Assembly: GCF_015207665.1 (NCBI RefSeq)
Contig: NZ_JADEWL010000003.1
Span: forward strand, 1-64,000
Direction: 5' to 3'
DNA from: Plectonema cf. radiosum LEGE 06105
Lineage (GTDB): Bacteria; Cyanobacteriota; Cyanobacteriia; Cyanobacteriales; Nostocaceae
Length of the DNA stretch: 64,000 bases
The position numbers were made by a program, and so were the translations under genes. Positions 37,292-46,177 of the stretch are shown here, one piece after another. The notes under the pieces were generated by a model that saw nothing but the letters and a program-made list of their open reading frames with translations, had not been told where the DNA came from and did not search any database. Numbering within the stretch: the first letter of the stretch is position 1; every line of letters begins with the position of its first letter.

Positions 37292-39967
37292 GTGGCGAAG
37301 TTTACCTCTTGGTTCAGGCAACGAGCAGATAGGTTGAGTAATGGAACCAAAAACAAGCTGAGTTCTCAATCAGATCAATCTGTAAACAAGAACTCAGAAT
37401 CAATCACAAAAGATGCGCCGCCAACAGAATTAGTTGGGGCTGGTAAAAATAATGAAGATTCGCAGTTGATTGCTAAAAAATTGTCGCCTCCGGTTCATTG
37501 GATTGAAGCGGAGCATAGGGAATCAATTACAGAGTCATCACCAACAACTTTAGGTGGAAAAACAAAGCAATTTTTCGGTGAAGCTAAAAAAGTTACAGCC
37601 AAAGTATTTGACAAACTTCCCGGCAAGGGAAAACCGCTTTATCGTCGCTATTGGGTTTGGGCGACTTTAGGTGTTAGCGGTGGAATAATTGCTGTTAGTT
37701 ATGGTGTGTGGTCGATAGATAAAACTTTACCTTCTCGTGACCAATTAAATGCTGCTTCTAGAGAGCGAACCCTGACAATTAAAGCTGGTGATGGTACGAT
37801 TTTGTATCAGCAAGGTGAAGCGACAAGAGAAAAGTTAAATATAGAAGAAATACCCGATAAACTACAAAAAGCATTTATCGCTTCCGAAGATCGAAGATTT
37901 GCTCAACACAGCGGAATTGACATTCAAGGAATTTTACGGGCGGTTACGAATAATTTGCGATCGCGAGGAGTGGTAGAAGGTGGAAGTACCATCACTCAAC
38001 AGTTAGCGCGAATTCTGTTTTTAAATCGCAATAAAACCGTCAATCGCAAATTACAAGAAGTTCGTTTAGCCCAGAAATTAGAACAAGAATTAACTAAAGA
38101 CCAGATATTAGAAAGATATTTGAATCTAGTATATTTAGGTTCCGGAGCTTATGGTGTGGCGGATGCAGCCTGGGTTTATTTTTCCAAGCCAGTTTCGGAG
38201 TTGAGTTTAGGTGAAATCGCAACAATTGCCGGTTTAGCTCCTGCTCCCAATGTCTTTTCACCCGCAGAAAATCCCCAAGCAGCTAAACAAAGACGTAATC
38301 TAGTATTACAACGGATGTTGGAAGATGGATTTATTACAGCTGCCGAAAAACAACAAGCGGCATCAGAACCGTTAACTGTGAAAGCTAGCTTACCCAAGCG
38401 ACTGCAAATAGAAGCACCATATTTTATTACTTTTATTCAGAAAGAATTGCCCAAATATCTGGAAAAAGACGTTTTAGAAGGGGGAGGATTAGTAGTAGAA
38501 ACTACTCTTAATCCTACTTGGCAGAAAAAAGCAGAAGCAGCAGTAGACAAAACCTTGCAAAATGAAGGACGCTGGCAGCGATTTAAACAAGCAGCAATGG
38601 TTGCTATAGATCCTCGCAATGGCGAAATTAAAGCGATGGTTGGAGGAAAAGACTTTGGTCAAAACAAATTTAATCGCGTTACCCAAGCCCAAAGACAACC
38701 AGGTTCTACATTCAAAGGATTTGTTTACGCAGCAGCAGTAGCAGCCGGAAATAATCCCCTTGACGGTTATTTGGATTCACCAATAGTAATTGATGGTTAC
38801 GAGCCAAAAAACTACGATGAAGGCTTTCGGGGCTGGATAAATATGAGAGATGCCCTCACTAAGTCAATTAATATTGTCGCGGTGAGAGTATTGATGAAAG
38901 TAGGATATCAGCCAACTATCGATCTAGCTCACAAGATGGGGATAAAATCCCAAATCAAGCCCGTTATTTCCATGGCTCTCGGTTCTAATGAAGTAAATTT
39001 ACTAGAATTAACCAGCGCTTACGGTACATTTGCTAACAAAGGAATGCACGTAGAACCCCACGCGATTACCCGTGTTCTCAACCGTAACAGTGAAGTCGTT
39101 TGGTCATCACATTTTAAAGGAAAACCAGCATTAGATGCTGATAGCGCCGCGATTACAACTTGGATGCTACAAAACGTAGTCACATCCGGAACAGCTACCC
39201 GCGCTCAAATCGGTCGCCCAGTGGCAGGTAAAACAGGCACCACCGATGAAGCCAGAGATTTATGGTTTATTGGCTTTATTCCTCAATTAGTAACGGGTGT
39301 ATGGTTGGGTAACGACAATAACCAACCAACCTACGGCGACAGTACCACCGCTGCTTACACTTGGCAACAATTTATGAAGGAAGCCACTGATGGAATGCCC
39401 ATTGAAAAGTTCCCCGAACGACCCAAGTTAACCGCCAGGAAAGGTAGTATCAAAGCACAGCCAATTAAACCCAGAAGATTAGTCACCAAGACGATTCCTC
39501 AAACAGAAGACGAATCCACTAACGAAAATTCCGAAAATACAACCAACAGAAATTCTTCACGGCGCAGAAGTACTAGCAGAAGAAGAACTACTACTACTAA
39601 TACTAATTCCGAAAGCAATAGCAATAGTCCAACCAGGAGTAGAAGAACTCGTCGTAGAAGAAGTACTTCTCAAACCCAACAACAATCCACTACTCCGACA
39701 CGTCGTCGTCCCAGGGTAAATTCAAATTCATCTTCTGGTTCATCTTCTGGTTCATCTCGTAGTCAACGGCGCAGAAGAACTAGCCAACCAAATTCTTCTC
39801 CTAGAAACCGTTCCTCATCATCTCCCCAGAGACAGCGTTCCTCGTCACCAGCGAAGTCTAAGCAGCCTTTTGCACCTGCTCCTAAAAAACAATCTGCTCC
39901 TAGTTCGTCGTCGTCGGGTTCATCACCTTCTTGGCGCGAGAGACTCAGACCAGGTTCATCGCAATAA
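37292..39967 (+). CDS. Class A penicillin-binding protein (PBP1A-type) with Arg/Ser-rich tail
   Basis: 891-aa bifunctional peptidoglycan synthase. Cytosolic N-terminus of about 120 residues, one membrane span near 123-140, then a GT51 glycosyltransferase domain with the catalytic Glu in ASEDRRFAQHSGID near 195, GGSTITQQLARILFL and LNLVYLGSGAYGV. The transpeptidase domain follows, with the active-site Ser472 in PGSTFKGF, the S-x-N motif SIN near 530 and K-T-G-T near 646. The last 170 residues are low complexity, rich in Ser, Arg, Thr and Asn (RRRSTSRRRTTTT, SRSQRRRRTSQ). Starts at GTG 37292 after GAGGA. It assembles glycan strands and cross-links in the periplasm. The tail lies outside the membrane. 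Confidence 0.93.
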   Translation: MAKFTSWFRQRADRLSNGTKNKLSSQSDQSVNKNSESITKDAPPTELVGAGKNNEDSQLIAKKLSPPVHWIEAEHRESITESSPTTLGGKTKQFFGEAKKVTAKVFDKLPGKGKPLYRRYWVWATLGVSGGIIAVSYGVWSIDKTLPSRDQLNAASRERTLTIKAGDGTILYQQGEATREKLNIEEIPDKLQKAFIASEDRRFAQHSGIDIQGILRAVTNNLRSRGVVEGGSTITQQLARILFLNRNKTVNRKLQEVRLAQKLEQELTKDQILERYLNLVYLGSGAYGVADAAWVYFSKPVSELSLGEIATIAGLAPAPNVFSPAENPQAAKQRRNLVLQRMLEDGFITAAEKQQAASEPLTVKASLPKRLQIEAPYFITFIQKELPKYLEKDVLEGGGLVVETTLNPTWQKKAEAAVDKTLQNEGRWQRFKQAAMVAIDPRNGEIKAMVGGKDFGQNKFNRVTQAQRQPGSTFKGFVYAAAVAAGNNPLDGYLDSPIVIDGYEPKNYDEGFRGWINMRDALTKSINIVAVRVLMKVGYQPTIDLAHKMGIKSQIKPVISMALGSNEVNLLELTSAYGTFANKGMHVEPHAITRVLNRNSEVVWSSHFKGKPALDADSAAITTWMLQNVVTSGTATRAQIGRPVAGKTGTTDEARDLWFIGFIPQLVTGVWLGNDNNQPTYGDSTTAAYTWQQFMKEATDGMPIEKFPERPKLTARKGSIKAQPIKPRRLVTKTIPQTEDESTNENSENTTNRNSSRRRSTSRRRTTTTNTNSESNSNSPTRSRRTRRRRSTSQTQQQSTTPTRRRPRVNSNSSSGSSSGSSRSQRRRRTSQPNSSPRNRSSSSPQRQRSSSPAKSKQPFAPAPKKQSAPSSSSSGSSPSWRERLRPGSSQ

Positions 39968-40154
39968 TCAGTGATTGCTACCAAGCACCGAAGGTCAGAG
40001 GAGGCGTTGGTAATACAGTCCGTCTCCTCAGATTTCTATGAATACATTCAAATTGTGGGGTAGACATCCCTGTCCGCCCAATTTTTAGCAATTTTATTGG
40101 TATTGCACCCAATTGAAAACTGCTATAATTTGAGAAAATTTTCTTAATTAATAA

Positions 40155-40328
40155 TTAATATTTACTGCTGCTATTTTGGTCTATAGAAACATCTGGGTCT
40201 GGTGCATAGTAAGGACATGAATTATTTTCCGGACCATGAGGAAACATTTTACAAACAATAATATTACCCTCGTAAAAGCGACATTGGATACAATGGGGTA
40301 TTTTGCGTTTGATTTTTGGCTTAATCAT
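40155..40328 (-). CDS. Small Cys-rich protein, unknown
   Basis: 57 aa from ATG 40328 (MIKPKIKRKIPH). Four Cys in the pattern CIQCRFY...VCKMFPHG...SCPYYAPD suggest a small metal-binding fold, of a type common among short cyanobacterial hypothetical proteins. The longer frame to 40403 begins in low-quality sequence and was not used. No strong ribosome site. Confidence 0.6.
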   Translation of the reverse strand: MIKPKIKRKIPHCIQCRFYEGNIIVCKMFPHGPENNSCPYYAPDPDVSIDQNSSSKY

Positions 40329-40403
40329 GAGAGTTTTTTGTAAAGTGCAAACTGATAAACTTTTGTAAAAACGTAAAATTTTACGTCTAACTTTCCACAG
40401 CAA

Positions 40404-40544
40404 AATTTTGTGGATCTACATCCCAATGTACCCAGAGATTCCATATCCGGAGCTACCCGCAAAACACGAGTATATCCGGTGTTAGGACAAAACATCTTCA
40501 GTAAAACTATCGGTTGTAGATCCGTATTTCCTGTGCAATGTGTA
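40404..40544. other. Degraded sequence next to mini-element
   Basis: On the minus strand a frame reading LLKMFCPNTGYTRVLRVAPD shifts to one ending NLWVHWDVDPQNFAVES-stop. It looks like the 3' remnant of a gene cut by the mini-element at 40545 and then frameshifted. I could not identify it. Confidence 0.3.
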
Positions 40545-40811
40545 GAGCTTTGACTAGTAACCTTTTTTGTAGACAAGCAATGTCAATTCGGGACAATTGT
40601 CTATATTTTTTTGATGTATTTTATGCTTCGTTTTTTGCTAAAATCTTAGAAAAGCTTTCTTGATTGATATGCAAAAACCGTAGCTACATCAAGATGTTTA
40701 ACAATCACGCGGATGGCTTAACCGTGTAAGCTTGTTGAGGGTTAACCGCTCCCATGCCCCCGTTGAAACAAGAAATAAAAGTCTAGACTTGTCTAGTTTT
40801 TATATAGCAGA
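40545..40811. mobile_element. IS200/IS605-like non-autonomous element, copy 2
   Basis: 267 bp, one difference from 5973-6239 (C for T in GATATGC). Same subterminal hairpins and TnpB-like tail frame. The near-identity over the whole length implies recent movement. Flanks are GTGCAATGTGTA on the left and TACAGCAAATTAACG on the right. Confidence 0.78.
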
Positions 40812-41047
40812 TACAGCAAATTAACGAAGTAAAAACATTTGTTTCGAGACACGTAGTGCCTTCAAACAATACGTCCTTATCAAATCCCCTTAATTTATTT
40901 ATGGGGATTATCTTTTTACTTTTTACTTTTTACTTTTTAACCCCTCCCCCTCTCCGATGCCTTGGAGAGGGGTGCCCAAAGGGCGGGGTGAGGTAAAATT
41001 TGTATTGCACCCAAGTGAAAACCGCTATAGACTGATTGATGGTTAAT
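40812..41047. other. Spacer with CCCTCTCC/GGAGAGGGG repeat
   Basis: Includes TTTTTACTTTTTACTTTTTA runs and a hairpin repeat CCCCTCTCCGATGCCTTGGA... GGGTGAGG, related (in the opposite orientation) to 62150-62215. A second shared motif, TTGCACCCAAGTGAAAACCG, also occurs near 40104. No gene. Confidence 0.6.
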
Positions 41048-42085
41048 TCAGGTTAACGCTTGCAGCAAAACTTCTCGATGTATCAAAGCCCTATCGGTGA
41101 GAAACTTAATTCTATCGTCCGAAAGCGCTTGTCCATTTGCGAAATGCTCAATCCAAGTTGTACTGATTACATTCGGATCTTCGGGTAATTCACTGATATC
41201 CCATCCCGGCATTTCTAATTCTTCCATCAACCGATTAATTTTGGGATCATAACTCAGCGCAAAACAGCGACAACCTTCACTTGCTGCCATAATCAAACTG
41301 TGCAAGCGCATTCCGATCGCCATTTCCACACCCCTATATATTCCTTTTAATATAGTTGGTTCTTCTAGGGTAACAATCTTACTGACATCTTTGAGTGCTG
41401 GTTGAATTGCTTGAGCGATACTTAAATCCTTGCTTTTTTGAAATGGTATTAGTAGGATAAAAGATTGGGTTGCCTTTTGAAAATCGACTAAAGCCTTAGT
41501 CAAATTATCTATTCGCACTGGTGTAAGTTCCGGATGAGCGCGTAAAGTAACAGCAACCCTTGGTGCGGGAGTATCCCAAATACCCGGTGTAGACTGAGAT
41601 TCCAGCGCCCAAACCGGGTCAGGTGCGAGGATATGGGGGATATCCCATTCCTGAAGTAAAGTAGCAGAAACGCGATCGCGAACACTAACCCCCGTACAGC
41701 CAGCAAAATTTTGACGCGCTAACCAGCGAGTAGCATTACGTTTCAAAGGACCAATTCCTTGCGCCCAAGCCACAGTTTTCATGCCTCTTTTTTGGGCTAT
41801 TGTCATCAAACCAGTATAATAAAATGGGCTAATAGCGCTGGTTGCATCTTGAATTAAACTGCCACCACCCCAAATAAAAGCATCGCAAGAACGTAAAGCC
41901 TGCATCACCGCATTAAAATTCTTACGTTCACAAGCTTCTACATTGTAACGCCGTTGAGTTTCCTCCGGATTGCCAGAAAGAACCACAGAAGTAACCGACT
42001 CAGGAAGCATTTGTAAAAGCGTTGCTAACAAAGCCTCATCACCACCATTTCCTTGACCGTAATACCCAGATAATAAAGCACGCAT
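41048..42085 (-). CDS. csaB: Polysaccharide pyruvyl transferase CsaB
   Basis: 345-aa CsaB-type pyruvyltransferase that puts ketal pyruvate on cell-wall polysaccharide, creating the ligand bound by SLH domains. It starts MRALLSGYYGQGNGGDEALL, the typical CsaB N-terminus. Other landmarks are FIWGGGSLIQDATS near 85, WAQGIGPL near 117 and MAIGMRLHSLIMAASEGCR near 255. I chose ATG 42085; the frame extends 47 codons further, but that part is made of TTGGATTTTAGATTTTGGAT repeat and is unlikely to be protein. Functionally it links to the SLH-porins encoded at 58-62 kb in the same window. Confidence 0.93.
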   Translation of the reverse strand: MRALLSGYYGQGNGGDEALLATLLQMLPESVTSVVLSGNPEETQRRYNVEACERKNFNAVMQALRSCDAFIWGGGSLIQDATSAISPFYYTGLMTIAQKRGMKTVAWAQGIGPLKRNATRWLARQNFAGCTGVSVRDRVSATLLQEWDIPHILAPDPVWALESQSTPGIWDTPAPRVAVTLRAHPELTPVRIDNLTKALVDFQKATQSFILLIPFQKSKDLSIAQAIQPALKDVSKIVTLEEPTILKGIYRGVEMAIGMRLHSLIMAASEGCRCFALSYDPKINRLMEELEMPGWDISELPEDPNVISTTWIEHFANGQALSDDRIKFLTDRALIHREVLLQALT

Positions 42086-42130
42086 ATCGATTTTGGATTT
42101 TAGATTTTGGATTTTGGATTTAAAAATAAT

Positions 42131-42238
42131 AGGACTTAGCAAAAAGGCACATTTTTTATTGTAGGGTGTGTGACACTTTGAGTAATTTTTAATGTAAAAA
42201 TAAGCTTCTTCTGTGTCACGCACCAACGCCCAGTCCTG
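42131..42238. repeat. AGGACTTAGCAA repeat flanking the AraC cluster, left copy
   Basis: 108 bp, AGGACTTAGCAAAAAGGCAC... GTAGGGTG-TGTGACACTTTGA ... TGTGTCACGCACCAACG...AGTCCTG. The right copy at 45438-45561 is in opposite orientation. A degenerate third copy with the AGGATTTAGCAAAAAGG head is near 62847. Confidence 0.8.
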
Positions 42239-42397
42239 AATAAATAAACAAATAATAAATAATAAATAATATATGTATATTTATTTATTTATTTATTTAT
42301 TTATCTCCACCCAGAAATGTATTTCCCACGAATCGCGACACACTACAAGATACTTTTGTGACAACTTCCGTAAAGTTTAAGGATAGGTTGGGATTTT

Positions 42398-43432
42398 TTA
42401 ACTTAATAATTTACCTTTGTTCTGGCGGTAGCTTCTGGGTGTTTGTCCCATCCAGCGCTTGAAGGCACGATAAAAAGCACTGGGTTCAGAGAAGCCAAGT
42501 AAAAATGCTACATCATGAATTGAAGTTTCTGGGTTGTTTAAATGCTCTAGGGCAAGTTGTTGACGAGTTTGATCTAGAAGTTTTTGATAGGAAGTGTTTT
42601 CAGCCTGTAACTCTCGCTGGAGTTGACGTACACTGATCATCAAATTACGGGCGATCGCGTCAATTAATGGTATTTCTCCTTGTAGTGAATGAGTAATAGC
42701 TTTTATGACTTTTTGGGTATAATCTTGCGCTTGATTCTGGGCGCTGAGCATACCGGCTGCATGGAGTTCAAAAACACTGAGCAAGTTAATATTCGCCGAT
42801 CGCACTGCCCAATCTAAGCAGGTAGCATCAAACACAATACGATTTATGGGTTGAGAAAATTTTACCGCCGTTTGAAAAATCCGCTGATGTTCGGAATCAT
42901 CTCCGGGAGAGGGATGTTGAAACCATACAGAATCAATTAGAAGAGGTTTCCCCGTAAGCTGTTGAGTGGCGGTGATCAGAGCCGCAAACGTGCTTTCAAT
43001 CGGGTGGCGTGGTTCATCCAACAGATAATTTTTGACATTGCCAATAATTTCGCACTCACAATATACCCAACCATCTGAGACTTGGTGGTGAATTGCCACA
43101 CCTTGACTAAATAAACGAGTGTACCCAGAAAGCTTTTCGAGTACTTGTCCGTAGGTTTGGCAATTCAGCAGCACATAACCCACAATGCCAATGGCACAAA
43201 GATCAAACGCTTCACCAATGTGTAATCCTAAATCGCGATCGCCAGTTTGCTTTATTGCTTCGCGCCACAGATATTTAAGTACTTCTCCACAAACCTGGCG
43301 ATCGGGATCTTCGAGCCAAATCGGATCGATATTCGCATTGCTGTACAAGCAATCTACCTCAACTCCTTGCGCCCCTACATACTGCACAATATCTCGCACG
43401 ATCGCGATTGAAAAGGTAGCCTCCTGCATCAT
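42398..43432 (-). CDS. AraC-family transcriptional regulator
   Basis: 344 aa. N-terminal arabinose-binding-like (AraC_binding_2 type) sensor region of about 230 residues containing LGLHIGEAFDLCAIGIVGYV. The C-terminal double HTH is at about 245-335: SVRQLQRELQAENTSYQKLL then NPETSIHDVAFLLGFSEPSA and FYRAFKRWMGQTPRSYR, the classic AraC signature. Diverges from the cupin gene with a 133-bp promoter region, so control of the cupin-DUF1772-DUF4386 genes is a reasonable inference. The inducer is unknown. Confidence 0.9.
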   Translation of the reverse strand: MMQEATFSIAIVRDIVQYVGAQGVEVDCLYSNANIDPIWLEDPDRQVCGEVLKYLWREAIKQTGDRDLGLHIGEAFDLCAIGIVGYVLLNCQTYGQVLEKLSGYTRLFSQGVAIHHQVSDGWVYCECEIIGNVKNYLLDEPRHPIESTFAALITATQQLTGKPLLIDSVWFQHPSPGDDSEHQRIFQTAVKFSQPINRIVFDATCLDWAVRSANINLLSVFELHAAGMLSAQNQAQDYTQKVIKAITHSLQGEIPLIDAIARNLMISVRQLQRELQAENTSYQKLLDQTRQQLALEHLNNPETSIHDVAFLLGFSEPSAFYRAFKRWMGQTPRSYRQNKGKLLS

Positions 43433-43565
43433 TTAATCAATCATTTTAATTGGCGTAATCCATCAATTTTTTGGCGTAACGTGTCAATCCATACTTTGGC
43501 ACAAAGCCTTACTGTTGAACTGTTAGCAATTAATTCCAACGATATTTTCTCAGGATAAATTGACA

Positions 43566-44141
43566 ATGACAAGTCCAAATTTTTCGGTAATAGCAAACCT
43601 AGAGACAATTGTAAATCCAGTTACGGGCGATCGCATGACAATTTTGCACCCATCACATCAAAGTCAAGGAAATTACGCCAAAATCTGCTTTGATTTACCC
43701 CCCGGTGCGAAAGGCAGCCCATTACATTACCACACCGAAATGGATGAAACCTTTACGGTAATTGAGGGATGTCTGGAAATGGAAGTGGGACAAAAAGGAA
43801 ATCGACGCACTCTGCAACCAGGTGAAAGCTTACACGTACCACCAGGAATGCACCACAGCTTTTGCAATGCTTCTGATGATTGGGTTACTTTTATGACAGA
43901 AAACCGTCCCGCAGCAGGATTTGAGCAGTTTATTCGCGGAATGTATGGATTAGCCATCGACGGTAAAGTCAATTCTGAAGGAATGCCAACCAATCTTTTG
44001 CAATTTGCAATGTTACTTAAACTTTCAGATACCATTCCTGTGGGTATTCGAGCAATTCTATTTAGCTCGATAATTAACACTTTGGTTTGGGTAGCCCAGG
44101 TTTGTGACGTTGATGATTCCTTGGTCAAATACTGGCGTTAA
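43566..44141 (+). CDS. Cupin-domain protein
   Basis: 191-aa protein with one cupin barrel. The motif 1 region G-S-P-L-H-Y-H-x-E-M-D-E-T-F lies near residues 54-67, with two His and one Glu for metal. Motif 2 GESLHVPPGMHHSFCN near 87-102 supplies the last His. The C-terminal 70 residues are helical and hydrophobic. It may be a metal-dependent oxygenase, isomerase or small-molecule sensor; not assignable. ATG 43566 (MTSPNFSV) was preferred to TTG 43560. First gene of a three-gene run facing away from the AraC regulator. Confidence 0.82.
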   Translation: MTSPNFSVIANLETIVNPVTGDRMTILHPSHQSQGNYAKICFDLPPGAKGSPLHYHTEMDETFTVIEGCLEMEVGQKGNRRTLQPGESLHVPPGMHHSFCNASDDWVTFMTENRPAAGFEQFIRGMYGLAIDGKVNSEGMPTNLLQFAMLLKLSDTIPVGIRAILFSSIINTLVWVAQVCDVDDSLVKYWR

Positions 44142-44189
44142 AGTTATTAGATTTTCAATTTTTAGTTTTGAAAATGAAATAAATACATC

Positions 44190-44657
44190 ATGCAATTAAT
44201 TGTACTTCAATCAATCGCGCTAATTATGACTGGGTTAATGGTTGGAAACGAACTTGCGGTAAGTGCATTTGTACATCCACAACTGAATCAATTAGAAGAT
44301 AAATGTCATGCTGCTTCAACAAAAGCTCTTGCGCGTATTTACGGCAGTATTATGCCATTCTGGTATGTTACGACACTAATACTTACAATTGGCATCGCTT
44401 TTATACTCCAACATCATAGATCGGCACTATTTTTTACTACGATCGCCGCAATAATTTGGTCTTTATTAATTCTCTTCACCATTGTTAAGTTAGTACCGAT
44501 CAACAACAAGATCGGTCAAATGAGCTTAGAAAAGTTGCCCGATGGCTGGAAAGATTTAAGAAAACGATGGGATCGACTTCATGCAATCCGAGTTGGTTTC
44601 CTTGTCATCGCACTAATTTGTCTGACGGTTGCCTGCCAAATTTCTACAAGCTGTTAA
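44190..44657 (+). CDS. DUF1772 (anthrone oxygenase-like) membrane protein
   Basis: 155 aa with four hydrophobic segments (about 5-25, 54-74, 80-105 and 134-152). Matches the DUF1772 layout: a short N-terminal span with GLMVGNELAVSAFVHPQLNQ and a C-terminal WDRLHAIRVGFLVIALICL segment. Some relatives are called anthrone oxygenase-like, but most act on unknown substrates. Lies 48 bp after the cupin gene and just before the DUF4386 gene; the three are probably one transcript. Confidence 0.8.
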   Translation: MQLIVLQSIALIMTGLMVGNELAVSAFVHPQLNQLEDKCHAASTKALARIYGSIMPFWYVTTLILTIGIAFILQHHRSALFFTTIAAIIWSLLILFTIVKLVPINNKIGQMSLEKLPDGWKDLRKRWDRLHAIRVGFLVIALICLTVACQISTSC

Positions 44658-44711
44658 ACCCAAGATTTGGGTTGGATTGATTGCTGTTTGCACTCATACA
44701 AGGAATTACTA

Positions 44712-45431
44712 ATGATCCGTTTAAAACTGGTTCGTACTACGGGAATTTTGTTTATTTTACTAGTCATCCTATCAAATATTCCTTACACGCTACTAATTCA
44801 AACCTTTGGATATGACGACATTCTCCGGGAACCAGTTGAGATTGTCCTGAAAAAGTTTCATGCAGGAGGAACCCAATTAATTCTTACCTGGTTTGCTTTC
44901 GGCTTAACTGCCTTATTATTAACACCCGTTAGTATTTTGTTGCACAGCGTTATAGACCGTAATCATATACCATATCTCCCTGCTATCACTGCAATGGGCG
45001 CACTTTCCGGCATTTTGCAAGCAATCGGACTAATGCGCTGGGTATTCGTCGTTCCAGTTTTAGCAAATCTTCATACCGATCCAAACACCAGCGCAACCAC
45101 ACAAGAAGCAGTCAGAGTAGTATATCAAGCAGTACATCAATATGGCGGTGTTGTAATCGGCGAGCATTTAGGACAAACTTTATTAATCGGTTGGACTTTG
45201 GGAATAGGTTTAGTTATGCGATCGTCACCACTTTTTAAATCTTGGGTAGCTTGGTGGGGATTATTTACTACACCATTGCTGCTCTTGGGGCAAAGCGAAC
45301 TTTTAGCAACAGTAATACCTCAAATGCCCGTTATCGAAACAACCCCCATAGGCTTTATACTATGGGAAGTCTGGATATTAATTGTAGGCATTTCCCTGCT
45401 GCGAGTACCTCAAAAACGGCTAGCATCTTAA
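44712..45431 (+). CDS. DUF4386-family membrane protein
   Basis: 239 aa with six hydrophobic segments; the N-terminal MIRLKLVRTTGILFILLVIL matches the DUF4386 pattern of short-chain integral membrane proteins. ATG 44712 was preferred because AAGGA lies 9 bases upstream, whereas the longer frame to 44667 has no ribosome site and would start 9 bp after the DUF1772 stop. Function unknown. Last gene of the AraC-linked set; a repeat element (45438-45561) starts six bases after its stop. Confidence 0.78.
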   Translation: MIRLKLVRTTGILFILLVILSNIPYTLLIQTFGYDDILREPVEIVLKKFHAGGTQLILTWFAFGLTALLLTPVSILLHSVIDRNHIPYLPAITAMGALSGILQAIGLMRWVFVVPVLANLHTDPNTSATTQEAVRVVYQAVHQYGGVVIGEHLGQTLLIGWTLGIGLVMRSSPLFKSWVAWWGLFTTPLLLLGQSELLATVIPQMPVIETTPIGFILWEVWILIVGISLLRVPQKRLAS

Positions 45432-45437
45432 CTAATC

Positions 45438-45561
45438 AGGGCTTACGCAATTGTCACAATATCCGGTTGGTGCGTGACACTAAAAACCTTATTACTACGT
45501 TCAAACTTCATCAAAGTGTCACAGCACCCTACAAGAAAAATGTGCCGGTTGCGTAAGTCCT
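45438..45561. repeat. AGGACTTACGCAA repeat flanking the AraC cluster, right copy
   Basis: 124 bp with terminal inverted repeats AGGGCTTACGCAA/TTGCGTAAGTCCT. In reverse complement it aligns with the left copy at 42131-42238 (shared GTAGGGTG, TGTGACACTTTGA and GTGTCACGCACCAA blocks). Confidence 0.8.
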
Positions 45562-45792
45562 ACTAATGTTGGTAATTCCATAAATATCAGGTTATGGGTG
45601 CCTGCCAAATAGCTAAATTTGATTATATTTTCGTTATTCAAACTCAATACCACAAATTAAGTTGGGGCTAGTAACGGCATTGCTCAAACTGTCACACAAC
45701 GACAATAACGCCCGAAGAGAATCTACACTGCCGTTAAGCTCCCCTACAATAAACAATTCCTAACTCATAACTCCTAACTCCTAACTTTACTT
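45562..45792. other. Spacer before DUF2499 gene
   Basis: No gene seen. The last 35 bp (CCTAACTCATAACTCC...) are heptamer repeats that run to within eight bases of the DUF2499 start codon. Confidence 0.6.
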
Positions 45793-46101
45793 ATGCACGC
45801 ACTTTCAATTCCCACTTGGATAATTCACGTTTCCAGCGTTATAGAGTGGATTGCCGCAATATGGTTAATCTGGAAATACGGCGAAGTTATTGGTAATCGC
45901 GCTTGGTTTGCTTTATCTTTTGGGATGTTACCAGCATTAGTCAGCGCCATGTGTGCTTGTACGTGGCACTTTTTCGAGAATTCCCCATCACTCGAATGGC
46001 TAGTAACATTGCAAGCAAGCATGACAGTAATTGGTAATTTTACCCTTTTTGCAGCAGCTTGGTGGATATATCGTTCCACAAACCTTGTAAAATCAGAATA
46101 A
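45793..46101 (+). CDS. DUF2499 membrane protein
   Basis: 102-aa membrane protein with three hydrophobic segments. It matches the DUF2499 family, conserved in cyanobacteria and plant chloroplasts: LSIPTWIIHVSSVIEWIAAI at the N-terminus, GMLPALVSAMCACTWHFFEN near 55 and LVTLQASMTVIGNFTLFAAA near 70. Role unknown. It is followed by the DUF3593 gene, its usual partner in cyanobacterial genomes, with only repeat DNA between, which suggests a shared function. Confidence 0.87.
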   Translation: MHALSIPTWIIHVSSVIEWIAAIWLIWKYGEVIGNRAWFALSFGMLPALVSAMCACTWHFFENSPSLEWLVTLQASMTVIGNFTLFAAAWWIYRSTNLVKSE

Positions 46102-46177
46102 TTATCAAATCAAATTGGGCATGAGGCATTGGGAAGATAACTCCTAACTCCTCACTCCTAACTCTTCACTCTTTAAA

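Noticed and set aside
40325-40576. 83-codon minus-strand frame partly inside the mini-element
   Set aside because: The first 11 codons come from the mobile element and the rest shifts frame; treated as degraded sequence rather than a gene.
42086-42226. 47-codon N-terminal extension of CsaB
   Set aside because: Composed of TTGGATTTTAGATTTTGGAT repeat and part of the flanking element; CsaB proteins start at MRALLSGYYG.
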